From Cristatella mucedo (lineage: Eukaryota > Bryozoa > Phylactolaemata > Cristatellidae): 60,000 nt of DNA. The DNA lies in contig WPIO01000007.1 in the NCBI GenBank assembly GCA_009760855.2, forward strand, positions 8,385,001 to 8,445,000. The letters are read 5' to 3'. The notes under the pieces were generated by a model that ran no database searches, was not told the origin of the DNA, and saw only the letters and a list, made by a program, of their open reading frames with translations. Both the position numbers and the translations under genes were made by a program. Shown piece after piece: positions 24,525 to 35,739 of the stretch; the first letter of the stretch is position 1, and each line of letters starts with the position of its first letter.

Positions 24525-25170
24525 ATGGCCTGTGCGCTCAGGTGTGTACAGCTGGTGCAAAACTCTGCAGCTAGGCTTGTCTGTCGTGAGCATCGCAGTT
24601 GTCACATCACACCACTTCTCTCCGACCTGAGCTGGCTACTTGTCAAACAACGGATTGACTTCCAGTTTTTGTCGCTCACTTTTAGGTACCTTCATTCCTT
24701 GGCTCCAGCGTATCTATCAGATCTACTCCCCAACGAGGCCAAGCATCATACCACCTGCTTTTCAGAATCTAGCTATTTACTAATGCCTCATACAAACTTC
24801 GAATCCTTTGGAGACCACGCATTTAGTTCGTATGCTCCCAAAGCCTGGAAATCACTTCCGACTTGCATCACGACATCCCCTGGCTTGACCACATTTAAAA
24901 AGAACTTAAAACGCACCTATTCAGGACAGCATTTAGTGGGTCCCCGTGATTCGTTCTTTATGTGCTTATGCGTGCTGACGCTGTACATGCTGCCACTAAC
25001 CAACTTGCATGCTGACCCTGTGCATGTCACCACTAACCATGTTATTCTTGCTTTTTATTGAACATGCTACCACTAACCATTCGATTGTGCTTCCTTTGCA
25101 GCAGTTGTAAATCACTCAGAAAGAGGCTGAGTTCTGTGAGGGCACTTTATCGAGTGTATTATTATTTACG
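24525..25170 (+). mobile_element. LINE-A 3' copy (RT thumb to tail) in gene A intron
   Basis: A 178-codon frame (24525-25061) matches the C-terminal part of the LINE-A protein (QNSAARLVCREHRSCHITPL; FGDHAFSSYAPKAWKSLPT). The 3' untranslated region, a hairpin (AAATCACTCAGAAAGAG...GGGCACTTT) and a short ATTATT tail at about 25158-25166 follow. It sits just 23 bp upstream of the 25193 exon, so its tail lies within the intron's polypyrimidine/branch region. Confidence 0.9.
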
Positions 25171-25192
25171 ATCTGAAGTGTTGTGATTTCAG

Positions 25193-25628
25193 ATTGCTGA
25201 GATCGTGAGACTTGGGGCGAACACCGGCACTTGCGTTACCGTGCTCATGGAGGAAACCAAAATTTATATTCGAGGATGTAGCACATTTGATGTTACACAC
25301 GTACGACAGATTATTAAGGATTACATTTCAAGAGCCGCGCAGCAAAAGATCAAAGATGAACAGGCTCGGAAGGCGTTAAAGATTGCTTTAGTTATGCAAG
25401 AGTGGTTTCGTTGGCAATACTGCGATGACTCTGGTAAATGGGTTGCGTTTGATCCACTTACAAGCTTGCAGATCGAAGATGCTGCCATCAACAAACTACC
25501 CTGTTTTATTCAGCAAAGTATGCATGCTAAGACAGTCAAATACGATCCAAGCATTCAGAATGTGGTTCTCATTGAAACACTGAGCGGCTTTAAGCCATAC
25601 GACTTGAGAAGAATTGATATGACCAAAT
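25193..25628 (+). CDS. Gene A: KH-end plus WWE-domain exon
   Basis: Bordered by acceptor gtgatttcag and donor GTAAGT; phase 0 in, phase 1 out. Residues 1-45 (IAEIVRLGANTGTCVTVLME...YIRGCS) complete a KH-like unit. Next is a charged helix (RAAQQKIKDEQARKALKIA). Residues about 65-145 form a WWE domain with EWFRWQYCDDSGKWVAFDP at the start, and FIQQSMHAKTVKYD and NVVLIETLSGFKPYDLRRID later, matching the W-W-E iso-ADP-ribose-binding fold that precedes the ART domain in PARP7/11/12/14-type proteins. No stops or frameshifts. It joins in phase to 29334. Confidence 0.88.
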
Positions 25629-26184
25629 GTAAGTATTGGCATCTTATCTTCTTGATATGACCTGTGTCCTCTCCATTCGTCCTCCAATTCCTTGAGCTTT
25701 GCATTGTTGATTCTTCATCAATACTTAACGCAAGTGCCATTGATATAACAATATGAATTGAAAAATAGCGAAGAGCACCCAAAGAGGTGGTATATTGCTT
25801 AACAAATGTTGGGGTTGGTCTGAAACAGCAGATTGCGAATGCAATACAAACTAAAGACTCGAAACGACACACGTGTGTTGTTATTGGCTTTTGTTATTTT
25901 AGTGATGCTGTCGTTGCTGCGTTTTGTTTTCATTTTAATCAGCTTTTGTCTTTCGCACGGTTCCGTGTACTCTACTACCATTATTGTAGTTGCACGGTCA
26001 TGAAATACTTCACATTAACTACACTGATTATTTGCATTATCATCGTAAAAGTAGTTATAATGGCAGGGACATGATTTATCCTGCGAGGATTCTCTGGTAA
26101 CCAGCTCCTGAGCACCCTGTAATTTCACATATCTCTCTGTTATTCCATAATGCAACAAGGACTAAAACGGTGTTATGCTGAAGA
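25629..26184. other. Gene A intron, unassigned part
   Basis: Between the WWE exon and the first LINE fragment I see no further coding or repeat signal. Confidence 0.5.
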
Positions 26185-26606
26185 GTTTTATACTGCAAAG
26201 CCACAACCGAAGTGTATTTCGGTGTGCATACAGAAGCCAACGGACTTCATCTGACGAAGCAAAGAGAAAGTGAGAGTAATATAAGAATCAGAAAGACAGT
26301 CAGGGAAGGGGTTAGCATTGAAGTAGCTGCCCAGGAGAGCTTGAAAGGATGTGCCACAGTCGGCAGCAAGTGAGAGGATGACATTGCATAAGAATTGTGG
26401 ACGCAAGCTCTAGAGTCGTGGAACTGCTGAGAAAAAAGCTTCTGTTGCCAACGGTCTATAAGCAAAAGATGGAATAGCTATATTGGAGCAGCAGTTGAGT
26501 TTGGCTTAAAGGAGCCAAGCCACGTCGAGCCTTATAAGTCAGAGTAACATTTTCCCTCAATATCCTTTGATCGACCAGAAGCCGCTGCGCCCCTTCAGCT
26601 ACTGGG

Positions 26607-26610
<4 letters not shown>
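26185..26610 (-). mobile_element. LINE-B 3' fragment in gene A intron
   Basis: Matches the C-terminal and 3' part of LINE-B on the minus strand (ACTTCATCTGACGAAGCAAA, equivalent to the cDNA-sense TTGCGTGAGACGAAGTCTGT segment at 18406). It abuts a LINE-A tail at 26611. Confidence 0.8.
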
Positions 26611-26647
<37 letters not shown>

Positions 26648-28117
26648 TACCTGATAAAGCGCCCTCAGAGAACTTGATCTCTTTCTAGGCGCTTTACATT
26701 TGCTGCAAAGGGAAATGCAATTGAACGGTAAGTAAAATCATGCTTGAAAAACAAACAAAATGAATAACATGGTTAGGGGTGACATGCACAGGGTCAGCAT
26801 GCAAATGTGGTTAGTGGCAGCATGCACAGTGTCAGCACGCATAAGCACGTGAAGGACGAATCACAGGGACCCACTAAATGCTGTCCTAAATAGGTGTGTT
26901 TTTAGGTTCCTTTTAAATGTGGTCAGGTCGGGGGATGTTCTGACGCAGGTCGGCAGGGAGTTCCAGGCTTTGGGAGCATACGAACTAAATGCACGGTCTC
27001 CAAAGGATTTGAGGTTTGTACGAGGTATTTCCAGACTGTTGGATTCCGAAAAGCAGGTGGTACGATGCTTGGCCTGATGGGGGAGTATGTCGGAGAGATA
27101 GGCTGGAGCCATAGAATGAAGGGACCTAAAAGTCAGCGACAAACCTTGAAGTCAATCCGTTGCTTGACTGGTAGCCAGTGCAGGTCGGCGAGAAGTGAAG
27201 TAATGTGGCAACAGCGATGCTCCCGACAGACGAGTCTAGCTGTCGAGTTTTGCACCAGCTGCAATCGCCTGATCGCACATGCTGGTAGGTCAGTAAGCAG
27301 TGAGTTGCAGAAGTCGAGACGAGATGTCACGAATGCATGGACTAACTTAGACGTGGTATCCTTATCTAAACAAGCCCGAATTTTAGCAATATTATGAAGC
27401 TGAAAATAGGCAGCTTTGACCGTGGAGCTGATATGGTCGTCTAACGAGAGGTCGCTTTGGAACTTGACACCTAGATTTCGAGCTGATTCGACAGGAGATA
27501 TGCTGGCAGAGCCAATTTTGAGCGTCAGCCTTTCCAATTTCTGAATCACACTGGGTTTTCCCATAACTAGTAAGTTAGTTTTGTCATCGTTTAGTTTTAG
27601 AAAATTTGCTGCCATCCATGTGCGGATGTCATCAATGCATGCAGCAAGTGAGTTTAGAGAATTTGAGGTGCTCGAAGGCTGGGTGGGATCGAAGCAAAGG
27701 TACAACTGAGTGTCATCTGCATAGAAGTGAAAGCCTAGATTGTGCTTGGCAATCACATCAGCAAGAGGCAGAGTATAAACCGTGAAAAGAACCGGACCTA
27801 GCAAGGAGCCCTGAGGTACTCCATATTTCAGAGGTACTTCAGATGATCTTTGTCCATTCACGTCAATACTCTGGAGTCTCCCACTGAGATAGGACCTGAA
27901 CCACTGCAGAGCAGTGCCAGTGATGCCCAGGCGAGATGAGAGGCGCTCTAGAAGAACTTTGTGATCGATGGTGTCAAAAGCTGTCGAAAGATCGAGCAAA
28001 ACAAGCAGAGACACTCTACCCATGTCTGCATTCCTAAGTAGGTCGTTGTATACCCTAAGCAATGCTGACTCTGTGGAATGATTAGCTCTAAAGCCGGACT
28101 GGAACTTACTAGCAATG
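26611..28117 (-). mobile_element. LINE-A copy with 309-codon reverse-transcriptase frame
   Basis: This is the best-preserved minus-strand LINE-A copy. Its 3' end carries a long (ATT)n tail (26611-26646) and the hairpin. The frame 27133-28062 is an open RT with LLDLSTAFDTIDH, GVPQGSLLGP, YADD (27712-27723), LKLNDDKTNLLVMG and RLVCREH. A single-base loss near 27145 shifts the last 93 codons (26861-27142) into another frame. The 5' end is truncated before the RT, with no endonuclease. It lies antisense in the gene A intron between the WWE and first ART exons. Confidence 0.93.
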
Positions 28118-28989
28118 TATGTAGGTCGTGCCTCTCAGGTCCTGGCACTGTAGACGAATATGATTTTTTGTGTTTTAAATTAACAACACCTCTTTCTACC
28201 ACCATTAATTTAGATTGTGTTTTCGTTTTCATTATACCTGTAAGTAGAACGAACCGAATTTGAGTGGTTAGCATTTACCTTTTCTCGGAAGAAAGCATTG
28301 CTCTTTCTGACACTGGTTGGTGGCTAGATATCTGGCTTACATCCGTGAGTGTTTCAACATGCTTAGACGGCTTAGAAATCGTCATGATACAATTGACTAG
28401 GCTTTACAAGAGACGTTGTATCGCGAATTTAATGCGTCTGTGGTATTGGTAACCTTGGGTAGTGCATAACCCAAACTATTTTCGATAAACTAGACAGCCC
28501 CGTAAATTCTCAACAAGATTGATTGCCATGATTCTGGCGTCTTAGGATGTGTAAAAAAATCTCTGAAGATCACCAACTCTGCCCCCCATTAATCTCTCGT
28601 GGTAGTGCCACAATTGCCTCCAGTTAAACTGTGTAGATGATTGTCTTGGACATAAACACGTGAACCTGTTCGAACTTGATGCCTCTTCTGCCTTGGCTCT
28701 TCTCCACTCTTCATTTCATTTTTCTAAATCTTTTCTAGAGATGGTTCAAGAGCAATCTCAATTCATGACCATTGCATTGTAATAACTGGAGAGGTTGCAA
28801 AAGCTATTCTAACAATTTTTCTAACAGTGTCAACAGTTCATTTTAAGAGCTGTGACCTCAGTTCGTGCCGAGCTGCATCCGTTAGTGCAGTCATTATTAG
28901 CTCACTGTTACCTTAGAATTGTTGGCTTGTCTGTGAGTCTTAGCCTGCCTTCCAATAAATGTAGGATTTGGCCCTAGGTGAACAATCAC
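28118..28989. other. Gene A intron, unassigned part
   Basis: I saw no coding or repeat signal beyond short open frames. Confidence 0.45.
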
Positions 28990-29131
28990 CAGAAGAGCGT
29001 AAGATAGACTCATCATGCTTCGTTGGCAGGATTATGCCGTGAGTGCGCTCTACGAAACTCTACTGCTAATCACCCACATAATCTTTGTAGCTTTGTGGAG
29101 TTACAGACAGTGATAAATTTCGTTACATGCC
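28990..29131 (+). mobile_element. LINE-B 3'-end scrap
   Basis: The terminal LINE-B sequence GTGCGCTCTACGAAACTCTA...CTTTGTGGAGTTACAGACAG is recognisable at 29035-29131. The upstream border is uncertain. Confidence 0.7.
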
Positions 29132-29333
29132 CTTCATTGTTCAACATTGCACTTTGGTGATACTGATGATAGATAGTACTAAGGTTGTGAATCAAAAGCT
29201 TTTCTAGCTTATTTAATTCAGTGTTCTCCCACAGTGATTTAGATAGATTCGGTGTTTACGTTCTAATAGACAGCAGCTCTCAATCAATATTGAGTCTTGT
29301 TAGGTGATTTACATAAAAGCATTTGTGTTGCAG

Positions 29334-29470
29334 TAAAAAACCACCCCTCTGAATGGGAGCTGTGTAACGACTATCTTGAAGTTCGTGTACCCGAGGATAG
29401 CGCTGAGTTCAGTCAGATCGAATCGGAATTCATGAATAATGCCGGTGCTTCAGCCATGCAAGTCCTCGAG
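29334..29470 (+). CDS. Gene A: first exon of the ADP-ribosyltransferase domain
   Basis: Acceptor tttgtgttgcag; donor GTACCA. Entry phase 1 matches the WWE exon and exit phase is 0. It encodes about 45 residues, with EWELCNDYLEVRVPEDSAEF, then SQIESEFMNN and a strand ending MQVLE. This is the start of a PARP catalytic domain (W.......V.....E...V...F......I..V), the region leading into the NAD-binding core. It is equivalent to gene B exon 48809-48972, with identical phases. The next exon is 7.7 kb away because of repeats. Confidence 0.85.
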
Positions 29471-29954
29471 GTACCATTATCTTTAGCTGGTGTTGTAATT
29501 TTGTGTTTGGTGCAGTATCTTTCTCGTAGAATTTCACCAGTAGATTATACTCCCAGATATTTCCTGGGGGGGTTTATTCATGATATGGCAGTCGAGCAAT
29601 GTTCGCTTAATGCAATATTAATTTAGCCCAGTTACAATTAGATTAATCAAATTTGGGCAAAATGCATACGGTTTTAATAGAAATAATAACTGAGCTGCTG
29701 TCTTCATCTGTTTGGCTAAGTGACGACTAACACCTATCTCTTCTTTCTTCACTCTGGCTATTTTGGCATTCATAATCACGTGATCCCTATAGGCACTACA
29801 ATCGCCCTTAGACCTCGATTTACTTTGTACCGTATCTATGTGATGAAGCTTGTTATTCCTAAGCTTACTCATGACTCCCTCACACAATCTGTATGGAGAC
29901 CATAGTCAGGACGTGTATGGTTAGCAAGATCTATGGAAATAAACTATATTGATA
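29471..29954. other. Gene A intron, unassigned part
   Basis: Sequence after the first ART exon with no recognised element before the LINE-A fragment at 29955. Confidence 0.45.
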
Positions 29955-30285
29955 AAATAATAATAAGGCATGTGAGTAGCACTCTAAGAGAACTAATCTC
30001 TTTTAATGCACTTTACTTATGCTGCTAGGGAAGCATGTCTATTTTTTAGCCATAGCATGCAGTGTCAGCACACATAAGCACATAAAGACATTTCAAGCAG
30101 ACAGAGCAAATTCTGTGAGGAACTAGATGGGTTTTCCTTCTTTTTAAATATCTTCAAGTCGATGTGTGGCAAGGCGTCAGTCGGAAGTGAGCTCCAAGCT
30201 TTGGGAGCATAATAACTGAAGGCATGGTCTCCAAAAAATTTGAGGTTGGTCAGAGACAAATCTGAATGTCCTGATTCAGAAGCAC

Positions 30286-30456
30286 AGGTTTTTTTTAGCT
30301 GATTTAACAGCCCAATTTGTATTATAGAAGAAAAGCCCTAAAAGCTATTGCCACTGCTTGCAGAGAGCAATAAAGAATCGCCCATTGCAGGATTCGAAAC
30401 CACGACCCAAGTAGTCAAAAGCCACCTTACCTCCTGTGCTATCACGGTGGATGGTA
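30286..30456 (-). mobile_element. SINE-1 copy nested in LINE-A
   Basis: On the minus strand the tRNA-like head has TAGCACAGGAGG (A-box like) and GGTTTCGAATCC (B-box). It then has the SINE-1 core GGGCGATTCTTTATTGC...CTGCAAGCAGTGG and the shared end GGGCTGTTAAATCAGCTAAA. LINE-A sequence resumes on both sides. Confidence 0.88.
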
Positions 30457-30605
30457 CGATTCGAGACCGAATGAACTATTTCCAATTGGTAGGCCAGAGA
30501 TGAGAATAAATGAACCTAAAGTGAAAGACTAGACCTTGAAGTCGTCGTGCTTCTTGTAGGGAGCCAAGTTAAGGTCAGTCAGAAGTCATGTAATGTGGCC
30601 ATTAC

Positions 30606-30895
30606 TGTAGTTCAACATTCTCCAAACGGCAGGTACGCGAAACGGCTCAAACACGTTTATTCACAGGGGTGTGGGTCAGTACACCACCAGCCTGCCTGGC
30701 TTTCTTGACCTTACTCACCGGTCAGTGCTTCCCATTACTTATATATCACTGCCATAAATCGAAACAGCCCATAAACCAAGGCAGTGTTATGATCTCTGCT
30801 GGACCATAAATTGCTCCAAGCCATAACCTTGCCATAGGGGAATAACAATGCAATAAATGCTGTTGATCCATAAACCACTAGTTGTAACTTTCACA
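30606..30895 (-). mobile_element. Possible solo LTR
   Basis: Read on the minus strand the 290-bp block starts TGTGAAAG and ends GAACTACA (TGT...ACA). It contains a TATATAAG box (about 30736-30750) and downstream an AATAAA signal (near 30660), the layout of an LTR promoter and poly(A) site. No matching target-site duplication was found, and there is no internal coding sequence. Confidence 0.4.
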
Positions 30896-31060
30896 CCAGA
30901 AAAAAAACGTAGCTGCTGAGTTTGGCCCTCTTGGCTGTGGTATCTTTGTCTAAACAAGCCGGAGTTTAGCAATGGTACGTAGCTGAAAGTATGCCGACTA
31001 TACTGGGGAGCGAGTACGGCTATCTAGTGAAAGGTTACTTGTTAACAGAGCACCAGGATT

Positions 31061-32959
31061 GAGTGCTGAGATATCTTTTTACCTAGAATTTGCGGGGCAT
31101 GGAGTGTTATGCAGCTGGCCAAGCGCCATAACCAACTCCCGAATGCCGGTTTGGTTCTCTGAGTGATTAATAAGTAGATCGCCCACCAAATGCATTTCAG
31201 GCACCACACTCCTAACCGTTACGTGGGATTGCTTCTACTCCGAACGGGATGTCACGGCTTCCACGATCGGTCCGAAGTAGGAAGCAAACAGTGCTTTTAA
31301 CGGTGCTTGTCCTAGCCAATCTCAAACGGTTCTCTCAGCTCCTCTCCATTTTCTTGCTCGAGGTCCAGAGTACAACTCCTCTAGCTTTAAACTGACTGAT
31401 AGCACAGCTTCAGCTTTTATTTCACCTAACCATGCTTTATCGTATAACTGATTCCTGCCGTGGCAATTCAGGAATCCCCGACCGAAATTTTGCAAAATGT
31501 GCTATTGGTCTCTTTCGGCAGCATAGAGCAAACGAGGCATGGCCGTGTCACTGCATTGTGCACCATCGCAGTAACTATGGTCCTAATTGGGCCTGCAACG
31601 AGTGTTGGCAATTGTCACATTACTAGCAGGGCAGACGCCGTCAGCAGTAAGCTTGCACTGAAGTAAAGCAGCCTGTCCAGAGGCAGGGCAGCCACAAGCT
31701 GAAAAGTTTGCACTGTAGCAGTACAAAGCTAGATAAAGTAGTCACTGTGAGACACAGTGCTGCCGTGAAGCCATTCACAAGTCGATGGTCGAGAAAATTA
31801 AGGAAGTTTAATAATGCAGCCAACAAAACAAAACGTGGACCGTATCAAATACGGACAAAGAATAAGCAACAAACAGGTCCAATATATAGTAGTCCTAAAT
31901 GATCACTATTGGCTAAGCAAGCCATCATGCATACTAATCTTTAGACTACTGGCTTCTCTTCCACATCATGCACTGATCAGCCCTGATCATCCTTAACTGT
32001 TGTGGCCTTGGCAGAGGCCTAATTAGCCAGCCTAGGTGCAGCCAATCAGGAGTGGTCTGCAGCTCCGAAAATAAACGGGTGTCCAGAGTCAGTCAGTGCT
32101 GCACTGCAGGTCGAGGTGAAATCGCCTGGCACAATGGCTGTGAAGCAGATTCAGCCAACAGTCACTGGCTCCACAGTGGCTATAATCGACTCAGGAAGAA
32201 GGACACTTCTTTCCTAATATCTTCAGTCAATTCTAAGGGACCAGATACATGTATGTTTTCAGCAGCCATTTCTATCCACTCGTACAAAATCACAATCTCA
32301 AGCTTCTCAAGCCGTATATTGGGCTTCCTGATTTCAACACACTGAGCAACAACTATGGCCTGCACCTGTGCAATATTTGTCACCTTATTATCATTGAAAT
32401 CTTCTACATCAGCAGTAATAAGTTTGAGCCTGCCACCGTTATTAGCACACTCAAACTACAGCCTCCTAGCAGCCTCAGCATTATTCTCAACAGACTGATG
32501 GCTAGCCGTTATATTTGCTGTATATATTTCAAACATTTGATTCGGATGTTGGCATACCTGTGCCATCAGTTTATCTATACTTCCAGGACTTGTGCATCAA
32601 AATGCTGCTATATGCCCCCTGGCTGCCAGACTGACTAGCGAAATCCTCATGGCCTGAGCACATAATCATAATTTACTTAAGGCCATAACGGTATTCGCCA
32701 ATTTGCTTAATTGTGATTAAGCTCGGCTTCAAAATTCGCGTATGATTAGGACTCTTGATACAGGCGACTCCTATATATCCTCTCATATACCCTATATATC
32801 GCCTCAATAGACCCACCAGATTGTTGCAGAAGCACAAACCATCTTGCCATTTGAATCATTTGGAAGGAAGCTGGTTGTGCTTTCTGTGATCTGTTACTTT
32901 CACGCTTTCATCCAAGTTCCACTCCTTGAATCAAGATATCAGCAGCTCAGCATTTGACA
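31061..32959. other. Gene A intron, unassigned part
   Basis: Short open frames only. One at 32180-32383 (minus) encodes a charged 67-residue helix-like segment without family recognition. An LTR-like patch with AATAAACGGG occurs near 32070. Nothing firm. Confidence 0.4.
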
Positions 32960-33500
32960 AAGGTCTCTGATCAGATCGCTAAGATGTGCTCAGCTGTGAA
33001 ATTGGAATCTGGACCTGAACTATATTCCAAGCTTTCTGACATGCTGTGGTTTTGTGAAGAAGGCTGATCCATATTCGGATGGGTAGGAACAGGGAGCTCA
33101 GCTGTATGACTCTGGGGCGATAGATGAAGGAATGTGTGAATGTATGGTGAGATGCTAGCTCTTGCCAGTGCCATGTTTGGAAGGGTTCACCATGCAGAAG
33201 TAGCAGTTGCCTGAGTGAACATTCGGTTCTAGCCAAATTCTCGATATTGCAAACTTCATGGCTGTCTTTACTCCTTGTTCAAGCCTGTAAGCACATCAGA
33301 ACTATATCAGCTTTAAATGACATCTCACACATTTACCTGATATTGGGTGAAAAATTCTATAAAGCATGCAGTAATAGTTTACCTTACCATTAAGAGTTAT
33401 CTTGTATGTTAACATGTGAACTGAGCTGTTCTGGGCTTGTCTTTGTCTCCGGTAGGCGCGCCGAAGTATGCTTTGTAGGTACCGCTCTCCGTGGCTAGAA
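32960..33500 (-). pseudogene. Broken copy 2 of the YKAYFG / CYFC family
   Basis: The minus strand has TYKAYFGAPTGDKDKPRTAQ and FTC, then a stop and a 1-nt loss. Further on is CYFCMVNPSKHGTGKS, and after a stop PQSHTAELPVPTHPN and SLEYSSGPDSNFTAEH. The order YFG..GDxDK, CYFC, ELPVP, D.NF fits the same uncharacterised family as 22590-22985. The homology between the two copies extends into the sequence between the motif blocks, so they share a duplicated genomic origin. Confidence 0.5.
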
Positions 33501-33524
33501 AAATCAAGAAGATACTTATGTAAT

Positions 33525-34280
33525 ATATCTCCGTCTGTAACTCCACAAAGTCATAAAGACCATGTGGATGTTACGCATGAGAGTTTTGTATAGCTCACTC
33601 ACAGCCTAAGCAACTTTCGGCATGCATTCTGTAGCCAACAGACTTCGTCTCACGCAACAAAGAGAAAGTGGGAAGCATAGCAGAATCAGGAGAGCAGTTG
33701 AGGTAGTGAGTAGCATAGAAGTAGCAGTTCAGGACCGCTGAAAAAGATGTGCCATAGTCGGCAGTTGGAGAGTAGTTCGTTGCGTAAGAGTTGTGGATGC
33801 AAGCTCTGCAGTTTAGGACCTGCAGAGCTAAAGCTTCTGTCGCCAACCGTCTTTAAGCGGAGGAATGGAACAGCTAATTTATTATCCACACAGGACCTGA
33901 GCGCGCGAACAGGCTGAATCTGGTGCAGCAGTTCAGCTAGGTACGGAGGAGCCAAGCCGTGGTGGGCCTTGTGGGTCAGCGTAAGAACTTTGCTCTGTAT
34001 CCGTTGCTCAACCGGCATCTATCCTAGCTCTTTTAGCAAATGAGACACATACTCAAGCTTCTGGGACTTGAAGACTAGCCTTGCAGCCATATTCATAGTC
34101 AGCTGCAGTGGCCTAATCGCCTTTTTTGGTAGCCCAGCCAAAAGGGAATTACAATAATCAAGCCGAGACAGAACTACTAAGGAGCTAGTTAAATTTTTTG
34201 CAAGCCACTGTGGGAGACAGCTCCTAATCTTGGATGGGGATCGGACGTGATGGCTAGCTGCAGAAGCAGTCTTCTGAATG
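33525..34280 (-). mobile_element. LINE-B 3' copy, left arm of a head-to-head pair
   Basis: Minus-strand LINE-B from the thumb region (GAAGACTGCTTCTGCAGCTA, reverse of 34250) to the 3' end (GTGGAGTTACAGACGGAGAT). It encodes LPVEQRIQSKVLTLTHKAHH and neighbours in broken frames. The 5' truncation point is the same as in the oppositely oriented copy at 34505. Confidence 0.88.
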
Positions 34281-34504
34281 AAGCTTATATAATACTTACA
34301 AAATTTGACCGAGATCGAATGTTTGTGTATCCAACAAATAATAACCTAATGTGCTTACCCGTTCATCTAATCTGTTTTAGTGCTTTTCTTTTGCAAGAAA
34401 ATCGTCAACACCTCAGATATTGTGTATTACATGTTTGCCTTTTGAAAGGTTCGATCAACAATTTTTTATTGTTGAACCAACGTCCCTCTTTTCTATACAT
34501 TTAC

Positions 34505-35255
34505 CTTTAAGAAGACTGATTCTACAACTAGCTGACGTTCGCTCCCTGTCTAACATTTGGTATTATTGACCACGATGGATTGCTAAATGATTAGCTAGCT
34601 CACTGGTTCTGTTTAGTCAGGATTGCTGACAATATGTTTTCGCTGAGCTGCCGAAGAACCATTCAGTCTCCTAAGCTGATTATAAATATGGCCGTATGGC
34701 TGTTCATGAAATCCCAGAGGTTCGGCCATATCTCCTTTTGCTGAAGAGCTGCAATGGCTTTTGGTTGATCAATAGATGTAGAACAAAATTGTTCACTGAC
34801 CCACAAGGCCCGCTATGGCCTGGCTCCTCTTTACTTAGCTGAAGTGCTGCACCAGTTTCAGCTTCTTCGTGCCCGCAGGTCCACTATGAGCAATAAGTTA
34901 GCTACTCCATTCCTGTGCTTTGCGATGGATGCTTTTACTCTGAATGTCCTAGACTGTCAGACTCACTTCCACAATTCTTACGCAGTGACATTTTTCTCCT
35001 GCTGCCGACTGTGTCACAACCTTTCCAGCCGTCCAGAGCTGCCACTTTCATGCTACTCACTTCCTTGAGTGCCCCCTAACTCAAGTTATTCTTCTTACAT
35101 TCTCGGTGTTTTGTGAAATGAATGAAGTCTGTTGGTAACCTACCGTGTGCACACTAAAAGCCACTTGAGCCTTTTGTGCTCTATAGAAAACTTTGTTGCA
35201 TAACTACTACTTGGTGTTTTGTGGAGTTACGAACCGAGATACATTGCATACCTCA
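34505..35255 (+). mobile_element. LINE-B 3' copy, right arm of a head-to-head pair
   Basis: Plus-strand LINE-B starting at GAAGACTGATTCTACAACTA and ending with TGTGGAGTTACGAACCGAGA and ATACATTGCAT. It is more diverged than the left arm, with internal deletions. It lies in the 7.7-kb gene A intron. Confidence 0.8.
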
Positions 35256-35739
35256 AAAAATGAGCCTATTTTACCAGAAAGTCTTACGTGTATGCATCTG
35301 TAGAATTAAATATCTCAGAATCGTGCAGGATCTTGAAAGCTAGCCGTATCTAATTTGTGGCTCCCAAGCTCTCCAAAAAAAAAGTACACGTTAAGCTGTA
35401 ATGACTGGCAATAAAGGAGTCCTTACTCTCATGTCCTGCTTACTGCAGTGCATTTTCCATGCATGTTACACTGGTGACTCTTAATTTTCGGGATTAAGTT
35501 TTAATTTGAAATTTCGAAATTCCCTCTTCCTTACCTATGCCACGAAAGAAGCCTGGCCATAAATTATGATGCATGCAGGTCTCTAGGATCGTGGTTCAGG
35601 AACTCCTTACCTTCACAGCAGAACCTTTGTCCGATCGGTAGCTCCGTGCAGTAAGTGTTGCTGGCGATGTAGTCGAGCTCAAAATATGCAGTATCAGGCA
35701 GTAGTATTTCTTGTAGCTCGGAACAAGAATTTCTAAGCT

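Larger units (their letters stand above)
29955..31060 (-). mobile_element. LINE-A fragment split by a SINE-1 and an LTR-like block
   Basis: A diverged minus-strand LINE-A 3' half. Segments 29955-30285, 30457-30605 and about 30930-31060 match consecutive parts of the copy at 26611-28117 (tail, C-terminal region, thumb, RT end). The gaps are filled by a SINE-1 (30286-30456) and a 290-bp LTR-like sequence (30606-30895). This gives a relative age order: LINE-A first, then the other two. Confidence 0.75.
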
